Shown here: positions 7,167 to 9,068 of the stretch, piece after piece | Position numbering within the stretch: the stretch's first letter is position 1 | Layout of the letters: every line of letters begins with the position of its first letter | Assembly (NCBI GenBank): GCA_013698165.1 | Contig: JACCVN010000240.1 | Span: forward strand, 1-9,068 | Direction of reading: 5' to 3' | Origin: Parachlamydiaceae bacterium | GTDB lineage: Bacteria > Chlamydiota > Chlamydiia > Chlamydiales > Parachlamydiaceae | Length of the DNA stretch: 9,068 nt | The notes under the pieces: model-generated | Told to the model about the DNA's origin: nothing | What the model saw: the letters and a program-made list of their open reading frames with translations, nothing else | Database searches by the model: none | Program-made: the position numbers and the translations under genes

Positions 7167-7898
7167 ATGATAATCAATAATAAAATTCTTAACCTTCCAC
7201 CTTATATTTCTACTACTTGGAATAATGTTCTAGGCCTTCACATGAAAGGAACTACTTTAGTAATCAGTCTTTCAACTGGCGAATCTGTACTTATTGATGA
7301 CCTTTCAAAGGAAGTAATTGAAACAATTTTTCATGCTCATCGCTCTTATCTTGAGGAACAAGATTTTTCAAACCCCGGTCCAACCAATCAAGCCGTCTCA
7401 CCATTTGGTTTTCTGAGCCAACCTCTTTCGAACGCCAGCATAGAATTTTTACAATTCGGCCAAAACGCTATCAAAGGTCTCGGAGCTGCCATGCAGCATG
7501 ATGACTCCCTCGCCGACGCCCCTGACCTCCCGGCAGAATTTCTCGAAAAAATTGCTGCTATTGCCAAAATCGTTACTCCTGAAAGTCAAGATGGATTACC
7601 AAAGGGCGAACTCAATTGCAATTGCCCGCATTGCCAAATTGCTAATGCTATCAATGGACAATCAAAAAAAAATGTGACACATCATGCTTCCCCAGCAGTC
7701 CACCTGCATGATGAACCTGTTTCAGCAGAAGATTTAATTTTCCAGGAATGGAAAATCCAACAAACTGGAACTAATCTTTATCAAGTGACAAACAATTTAG
7801 ATCCAAAAGAAATATATCAAGTCTATTTAGGAGACCCTATTGGTTGTACCTGCGGAGAAAAAAACTGCGTTCATATCCCTGCGGTTCTAAAATCCTAA
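7167..7898 (+). CDS. Small protein with C-terminal SWIM-type zinc finger and second CxCxxC cluster (CT016-like position), 243 aa
   Basis: Seen: an N-terminal strand-rich block (residues 1-60, KILNLPPYISTTWNNV, then VLGLHMKGTTLVISLSTGE), a low-complexity middle rich in Pro, Ala and His (70-190), a cysteine cluster CNCPHC (Cys151, 153, 156), and a C-terminal WKIQQTGTNLYQVTNN...IYQVYLGDP followed by CTCGEKNCVHIPAVL (Cys227, Cys229, Cys234, His236). The last matches the SWIM pattern CxC-xn-CxH followed by I-x-A-V-L, with a very short four-residue insertion; SWIM fingers bind zinc and are linked to DNA, RNA or protein binding. CNCPHC could be part of another metal site, but lacks a clear fourth ligand. 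No signal peptide or membrane segment. The gene has its own strong promoter and is divergent from phoH, with the SH3-protein gene 64 nt downstream. I recall C. trachomatis CT016, an uncharacterised protein, in this place. A regulatory or host-directed role are both possible; neither is shown by the sequence. Confidence 0.9.
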   Translation: MIINNKILNLPPYISTTWNNVLGLHMKGTTLVISLSTGESVLIDDLSKEVIETIFHAHRSYLEEQDFSNPGPTNQAVSPFGFLSQPLSNASIEFLQFGQNAIKGLGAAMQHDDSLADAPDLPAEFLEKIAAIAKIVTPESQDGLPKGELNCNCPHCQIANAINGQSKKNVTHHASPAVHLHDEPVSAEDLIFQEWKIQQTGTNLYQVTNNLDPKEIYQVYLGDPIGCTCGEKNCVHIPAVLKS

Positions 7899-7907
7899 AT
7901 AAGTCAG

Positions 7908-7936
7908 TTGCCATAAATTATTCGAATCCATAAAAT
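7908..7936 (+). promoter_or_regulatory. Promoter for the SH3-domain protein gene
   Basis: TTGCCA (7908-7913) and TAAAAT (7931-7936) are separated by 17 nt; each matches the sigma70/sigma66 consensus at 5 of 6. Start of transcription would be near 7943, leaving a leader of about 20 nt that contains GGAG (7952-7955) 7 nt before the ATG. No terminator hairpin is seen between the two genes, so read-through from the upstream promoter is also possible. Confidence 0.65.
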
Positions 7937-7962
7937 CACGCTTTCTAATTTGGAGTAATCGC

Positions 7963-9068
7963 ATGTCTCAAAATGCCAAGTGGATTTTAGCAATCCTAAC
8001 TGTACTGTCGCAGTCAACTACCAGCTTACTTATAGCTGAGAACACTATCTCAACAGATAGTCAAGAAAATCAAGCCAGTGCTCAACCTTTTGAGCCATTT
8101 ACAGGCAGGATTACTCGCAATAAAGTAAGATTGCGCCTACAACCAAGCCTTGATGGCCAGATTCTACAGGAATTTGTACATGATGACTTAATCATGGTCG
8201 TTGGAGATGCAGAAGATTTTTATGCAATACTGCCTCCCAAAGACAGTAAAGCCTATGTTTTTCGAACTTTTATTCTTGATAATAAAGTTGAAGGAAACAA
8301 GGTTAACGTTCGCTTAGAACCGGCGCTTGAATCCCCTGTTATTGCCCAACTTCATAGCGGCGATGAAATCCACGGAGTTGTCAGTCCATTGAATAGCAAA
8401 TGGCTGGAAATTGCCCCTCCCGTGTCAACTCGCTTTTATGTCTGCAAAGAATATGTTGAGAAAATTGGCAGCCCAGCTGTTATGGCACAAATCGAAAAAC
8501 GCAGAGAAGAAGTTAACGAACTCCTAAATCGCAGCTATCAAGTCAGTCAGCTTGAAATGCAAAAGAATTACGAAGACATGAAGCTTGATCATTCAATCAA
8601 GGGGTTCAAAAAAATCATCAATGAATATTCAGATTTCCCTGATCAAGCTGCCCGCGCAAAAGAATTGCTAGCCAATCTTCAAGAGCTCCTTCTGCAGAAA
8701 AAAATCGAATACCTTGAAGCCAAAGCCACAAATCATGAATCGACAAGCAGCGCCACTCAAGCCTCCCAATATCAAGTTGACAACGTCCCAATAGCGCCAA
8801 CTCCTATTGACGATGACACACATTTTGCACTTTCTGCAACCTCTCAGATGAATACTTCTCCAAATTGGAATAAAGTTTTCGATCCTTCATCCATGACCCC
8901 CAAGATGGCTGCATGGATTTCAAATGAGAGAGCACTCTACGACGCGTGGGCATCCCGCACTCAAAATGCTACTCCTGAATTATTTTATCTAAATCAAACT
9001 ACAGACACTTTGACGCTGACAGGTATCCTTGAACCTTATGCACGCGCAGTAAAGAATAAGCCGGGCGA
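7963..9068 (+). CDS. Exported tandem SH3-domain protein, Ctad1/CT017-like (partial, C-terminus beyond right edge)
   Basis: The frame opens at ATG 7963 with GGAG 7 nt upstream and stays open for 368 codons to the edge. Seen: a signal peptide (residues 1-25, AKWILAILTVLSQSTTSLLIA, probable cleavage before Glu26); an acidic/Gln-rich linker; a first bacterial SH3 domain (about 47-106: ITRNKVRLRLQPSLDGQIL, DFYAILPP, AYVFRTFI) and a second (about 111-169: NKVNVRLEPALESPVIAQL, KWLEIAPP, RFYVCKEYV); a long helical stretch (172-255) with a TPR-like unit, GFKKIINEYSDFPDQAARAK; a Ser/Thr/Pro-rich linker; and a further conserved-looking block (TLTGILEPYARAVKNKPG) cut by the edge. Known: C. trachomatis Ctad1 (CT017) is a surface invasin with two N-terminal SH3 domains that binds integrin beta1. 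Position and domains suggest this is its counterpart, but bacterial SH3 domains also bind peptidoglycan, and host binding is not demonstrated by sequence. Confidence 0.88.
   Translation, partial: MSQNAKWILAILTVLSQSTTSLLIAENTISTDSQENQASAQPFEPFTGRITRNKVRLRLQPSLDGQILQEFVHDDLIMVVGDAEDFYAILPPKDSKAYVFRTFILDNKVEGNKVNVRLEPALESPVIAQLHSGDEIHGVVSPLNSKWLEIAPPVSTRFYVCKEYVEKIGSPAVMAQIEKRREEVNELLNRSYQVSQLEMQKNYEDMKLDHSIKGFKKIINEYSDFPDQAARAKELLANLQELLLQKKIEYLEAKATNHESTSSATQASQYQVDNVPIAPTPIDDDTHFALSATSQMNTSPNWNKVFDPSSMTPKMAAWISNERALYDAWASRTQNATPELFYLNQTTDTLTLTGILEPYARAVKNKPG

Noticed and set aside
7899..7962. Terminator between the SWIM and SH3 genes
   Set aside because: No GC-rich hairpin followed by a T-run can be found in these 64 nt.
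8618..8800. 60-aa open frame antisense to the SH3 protein
   Set aside because: It lies wholly within a well-supported coding region on the other strand and has no family features.

Overview
The window most likely comes from a member of the Chlamydiae, probably an amoeba-associated "environmental" chlamydia rather than a pathogenic Chlamydia. The main reason is gene order. A PIN-PhoH ATPase gene, a small Cys-rich protein gene and a secreted two-SH3 protein gene lie side by side, as I recall for C. trachomatis CT015 (phoH), CT016 and CT017 (the Ctad1 invasin). The DNA is moderately AT-rich and the leftmost gene resembles a chlamydial conserved hypothetical family. The species is not identifiable by eye. 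No rRNA, tRNA, IS element, CRISPR array or phage gene is visible, and the window is densely coding.

Minus strand, read right to left (6975 to 1): a phoH2-type gene (PIN nuclease plus PhoH ATPase, 433 aa); a very long AsmA/TamB-like membrane-anchored protein (1690 aa) whose GTG start overlaps the phoH stop by 4 nt; then, 39 nt further on, a membrane-anchored protein with a kinase-like glycine-loop signature, cut off by the left edge. The spacing suggests one operon linking an RNA-processing enzyme with an envelope protein.

The divergent intergenic region (6976-7166) is the most informative non-coding stretch. It carries a near-consensus CIRCE operator, the binding site of the heat-shock repressor HrcA (7074-7100; left arm 9/9, right arm 7/9, spacer exactly 9). 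To its right is a near-perfect housekeeping promoter (TTGACT, 17 nt, TATAAT) firing rightward, with a strong Shine-Dalgarno sequence almost at the predicted 5' end of the transcript. To its left are weaker candidate promoter elements for phoH.

Plus strand: a 243-aa protein with a C-terminal SWIM-type zinc finger (CxC-x4-CxH) and a second CxCxxC cluster; then, after its own good promoter (TTGCCA, 17 nt, TAAAAT), an exported protein with a signal peptide, two tandem bacterial SH3 domains and an alpha-helical/TPR-like region, cut off by the right edge. By position and domains it is the likely counterpart of Ctad1, but receptor binding cannot be inferred from sequence alone.

The points most worth checking are the CIRCE-like site next to phoH (a possible extra HrcA target), the SWIM protein, the phoH to AsmA translational coupling, and the kinase-like loop in the left partial gene.
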